From: Rickettsiales bacterium
GTDB taxonomy: Bacteria > Pseudomonadota > Alphaproteobacteria > Rickettsiales > UBA1997
Direction: 5' to 3'
Assembly (NCBI GenBank): GCA_947441695.1
Contig: CANEUK010000068.1
Span: forward strand, 1 to 7,471
DNA: 7,471 nucleotides
Shown here: positions 5,269-7,471 of the stretch, piece by piece
How positions within the stretch are numbered: position 1 is the stretch's first letter
How the letters are laid out: each line of letters begins with the position of its first letter
Position numbers and translations under genes: made by a program
Notes under the pieces: model-generated
Told to the model about the DNA's origin: nothing
What the model saw: only the letters and a program-made list of their open reading frames with translations
The model's database searches: none

Positions 5269-7185
5269 ATGAGCAAAGTAATTGGTATTGACCTTGGAAC
5301 CACAAATTCTTGCGTTTCAATCATGGAAGGCGGAAATACAAAAGTAATTGAAAACTCGGAAGGCGTTAGAACCACGCCATCAATCATTGGCTTTTTGGCA
5401 AGTGGCGAAAAAGCGGTTGGTGCTTCGGCCAAACGCCAAGCGGTTACTAATCCACAAAACACAATTTTTGGCATTAAAAGACTAATCGGTCGCAGATTTG
5501 AAGACCCAACTACCAAAAAAGATCAAGAACTTGTTCCTTTTAAAATTGTTCCTTCAAACAATGGTGACGCTTGGGTTGAAGTTAAAGGAGAAAAATTTTC
5601 TCCAAGTCAAATTTCGGCTTTTGTTTTGATGAAAATGAAAGAAACCGCCGAAAGTTATTTGGGCGAAAAAGTTGAAAAAGCCGTAATTACCGTTCCAGCT
5701 TATTTTAACGACTCACAACGCCAAGCCACAAAAGATGCTGGTAAAATTGCTGGTTTAGAGGTTTTGCGTATCATAAACGAACCAACTGCCGCAGCTTTGG
5801 CTTATGGTTTTGACAAAAAAGGTAATCAAACAATTGCAGTTTATGATTTGGGCGGCGGCACTTTTGACGTGTCAATTCTCGAAATTGGTGATGGCGTGTT
5901 TGAAGTAAAATCAACCAACGGCGACACCTTTTTGGGCGGCGAAGATTTTGACATGCGTATTTTAAAATTTTTGACAGACGAATTCAAAAAAGAACAAGGC
6001 GTTGATTTATCTAAAGATCCAATGGCGTTGCAACGTTTAAAAGAAGCGGCCGAAAAAGCTAAAATTGAACTTTCAACTTTATCAGAAACCGAAATCAACC
6101 TTCCCTACATAACCGCCGATGCAACCGGTCCAAAACATTTAAACGTAAAACTAAGTCGCGCCAAGCTTGAACAATTAGTTGAAGACCTAATTCAAAGAAC
6201 CATGAAGCCTTGCGAAAATGCTTTGCAAGACGCTGGTTTAAAAGCTTCTGAAATTAATGAAGTGATTTTGGTTGGCGGTATGACTCGAATGCCAAAAGTT
6301 GTTGAAGCAGTTAAAAAACTTTTTGGTAAAGAACCAAATAAAGGCGTTAACCCAGATGAAGTCGTTGCAATTGGCGCGGCAATTCAAGCGGCAGTTTTGC
6401 AAGGCGACGTTAAAGACGTTTTGCTTTTAGATGTTACTCCGCTTTCTCTTGGAATTGAAACCGCAGGCGGCGTTTTCACTCGCTTGATTGATCGCAATAC
6501 CACAATTCCAACCAATAAAAGCCAAGTTTTCTCAACTGCGGCCGACAATCAAACGGCAGTTACTATTAAAGTTTTTCAAGGCGAACGTGAAATTGCCATT
6601 CACAATAAATTGCTTGGCGAGTTCAACCTAGAAGGAATTGCGCCAGCACCACGCGGTATGCCACAAATTGAAGTAATTTTTGACATTGACGCCAATGGCG
6701 TGGTTAAAGTTTCGGCCAAAGACAAAGCAACTAACAAAGAACAACAAATCAGAATTCAATCTTCTGGTGGATTGTCTGATGAAGAAATTAAAAAAATGGT
6801 TCAAGACGCCGAAGCCAATGCCGAAGCCGATAAAGCCAAAAAAGAATTTGTTGAAGCCAAAAACCAAGCAGATTCAGCAGTTTATGAAACTGAAAAATCT
6901 TTAAAAGAACACGGAGATAAAGTTGACGGCGAAACAAAAGCTGCAATTGAAGCCGAAGTGCAAAAAGTAAAAGATTTATTATCTAAATCTGACGCAAGCC
7001 CATCTGAATTAAAGTCTGCTACCGAAAGTTTGGTGCAAAATTCTATGAAATTAGGCGAGGCAATTTACAAAGCTAACCAAGCTTCTGCTGGAGCTCAAAC
7101 CAATGATTCTCAATCTTCGGATAATTCTTCTTCTGAAAAGGTGGTTGACGCTGAATATGAAGAAGTGAAAGACGATAAAAAATAG
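5269..7185 (+). CDS. dnaK: Molecular chaperone DnaK (Hsp70)
   Basis: Full-length cytoplasmic Hsp70 of 638 residues, equal to the E. coli length. It binds exposed hydrophobic peptide segments in an ATP-controlled cycle with DnaJ and GrpE. The nucleotide-binding domain (1 to about 382) has phosphate loop 1 IGIDLGTTNSCV (5-16), catalytic Lys70, Glu171 in NEPTAAALAYG, phosphate loop 2 DLGGGTFD (193-200) with Thr198, and the adenosine segment VGGMTRMP (335-342). The interdomain linker DVLLLDVTPL lies at 383-392, followed by the beta substrate-binding domain to about 500, the helical lid to about 605, a Ser/Asn/Gln-rich disordered stretch, and the typical EEVKDDKK end. The start at 5269 gives the standard MSKVIGIDLG N-terminus; the ribosome-binding site is weak. 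No dnaJ follows in the remaining 286 bp, and no grpE is adjacent. Confidence 0.98.
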   Translation: MSKVIGIDLGTTNSCVSIMEGGNTKVIENSEGVRTTPSIIGFLASGEKAVGASAKRQAVTNPQNTIFGIKRLIGRRFEDPTTKKDQELVPFKIVPSNNGDAWVEVKGEKFSPSQISAFVLMKMKETAESYLGEKVEKAVITVPAYFNDSQRQATKDAGKIAGLEVLRIINEPTAAALAYGFDKKGNQTIAVYDLGGGTFDVSILEIGDGVFEVKSTNGDTFLGGEDFDMRILKFLTDEFKKEQGVDLSKDPMALQRLKEAAEKAKIELSTLSETEINLPYITADATGPKHLNVKLSRAKLEQLVEDLIQRTMKPCENALQDAGLKASEINEVILVGGMTRMPKVVEAVKKLFGKEPNKGVNPDEVVAIGAAIQAAVLQGDVKDVLLLDVTPLSLGIETAGGVFTRLIDRNTTIPTNKSQVFSTAADNQTAVTIKVFQGEREIAIHNKLLGEFNLEGIAPAPRGMPQIEVIFDIDANGVVKVSAKDKATNKEQQIRIQSSGGLSDEEIKKMVQDAEANAEADKAKKEFVEAKNQADSAVYETEKSLKEHGDKVDGETKAAIEAEVQKVKDLLSKSDASPSELKSATESLVQNSMKLGEAIYKANQASAGAQTNDSQSSDNSSSEKVVDAEYEEVKDDKK

Positions 7186-7244
7186 CAAATAAAAGCTGCT
7201 TTAAAAATCTTCTTTTTTAAATTACCGCATCATCTTTTTTTGCA

Positions 7245-7303
7245 AAGAATTAGCTAGCAATCTCTGGTTCTACTCGAGGTTGCTAGCTCTAATTTTAATT
7301 CTT
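7245..7303 (+). terminator. Strong hairpin after dnaK, possible terminator or palindromic element
   Basis: GCTAGCAATCTC (7253-7264) pairs with GAGGTTGCTAGC (7276-7287) over 12 positions with one G-U pair, closing an 11-nt loop. An outer AAGAATTA/TAATTCTT stem (7245-7252 with 7296-7303) adds 8 bp across an 8-nt right-hand bulge. It begins 60 bp after the dnaK stop, so it could end or protect the dnaK transcript. The following T-run is only moderate (TCTAATTTTAATTCTT), so a repeat element or other structured RNA is also possible. Confidence 0.5.
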
Positions 7304-7331
7304 GAAAAATTTTCTTAGACTTAGCCTGTCT

Positions 7332-7471
7332 TTAAATTTATTTGATTCCATATTTAGTCCTATTTTGGCTTATTTTTTAATAAAATTATTCGAAATATAT
7401 CCAGATATTCCTCATAATTTTATTAAAAAAGCGCTTAAAATATGCCAAAATCTGGAATCAAATAAATTTAA
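7332..7471. repeat. 140-bp imperfect palindrome (MITE-like inverted-repeat element)
   Basis: Two 58-bp arms (7332-7389 and 7414-7471) align in inverted orientation without gaps at 48 of 58 positions. The outer 19 bp are perfect (TTAAATTTATTTGATTCCA at 7332-7350 with its complement at 7453-7471) and so are the inner 17 bp (7373-7389 with 7414-7430). All ten mismatches lie in the 22 bp between, where an offset ATTTTGGC/GCCAAAAT pair (7362-7369 and 7444-7451) can also form. The 24-bp centre contains a small AATAT/ATATT hairpin. There is no transposase or other reading frame inside. The right arm stops at the last base of the window, so the repeat may continue beyond it. Confidence 0.85.

Noticed and set aside
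6628..6904. Overlapping frames on both strands within dnaK (79 and 74 codons)
   Set aside because: They lie inside the highly conserved dnaK lid and substrate-binding coding sequence and show shadow-type composition (Phe-rich antisense, Lys/Pro-rich out of frame).
7186..7230. Terminator right after the dnaK stop (AAAG CTG CTTT then T-rich)
   Set aside because: The stem is only 4-5 weak pairs; the hairpin at 7245-7303 is a much better candidate.
1..7471. tRNA, rRNA, CRISPR array, transposase or defence genes
   Set aside because: Both strands were read; no cloverleaf-like conserved tRNA arms, no regularly spaced direct repeats, and no such protein motifs were found.

Overview
The window is AT-rich and gene-dense, and most likely comes from an alphaproteobacterium. 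The best marker is a DUF1013/TrcR-type cell-cycle regulator, a family essentially confined to Alphaproteobacteria. The strong A/T bias of third codon positions and the presence of ORFan-like genes fit a Rickettsiales- or Holosporales-like, possibly host-associated, lineage. That placement is inference; no rRNA or other decisive marker is present.

Layout. Positions 1-425 (minus) hold the N-terminal part of an unrecognised protein that runs off the left edge. Positions 426-693 are non-coding or contain gene relics. Positions 694-1778 (minus) are a two-gene unit, trcR then bcp (thioredoxin-dependent peroxiredoxin), joined by an ATGA stop/start overlap. An 87-bp divergent promoter region follows. 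Positions 1866-3391 (plus) are a second overlapping pair, yaaA (peroxide-stress protein) then birA (biotin-protein ligase without a DNA-binding domain). Positions 3371-4999 (minus) are lysC (aspartate kinase) followed 12 nt later by a small unrecognised protein whose 3' end overlaps the 3' end of birA. A 269-bp divergent intergenic region carries a heat-shock-like promoter candidate and three perfect 10-bp palindromes. Positions 5269-7185 (plus) are full-length dnaK. The last 286 bp have no gene but two strong inverted-repeat structures; the second is a 140-bp palindrome that ends exactly at the window edge.

Functionally this is mostly core metabolism and stress handling: peroxide defence (bcp, yaaA, placed divergently), biotin attachment to carboxylases, the entry step to lysine/diaminopimelate/threonine synthesis, and the Hsp70 chaperone. 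I see no defence system, CRISPR array, transposase, rRNA or tRNA. The least ordinary items are the terminal palindromic element, a probable internal translation start in lysC that would give a separate regulatory subunit, the structured element after dnaK, the operator-like palindromes before dnaK, and the two unrecognised proteins.
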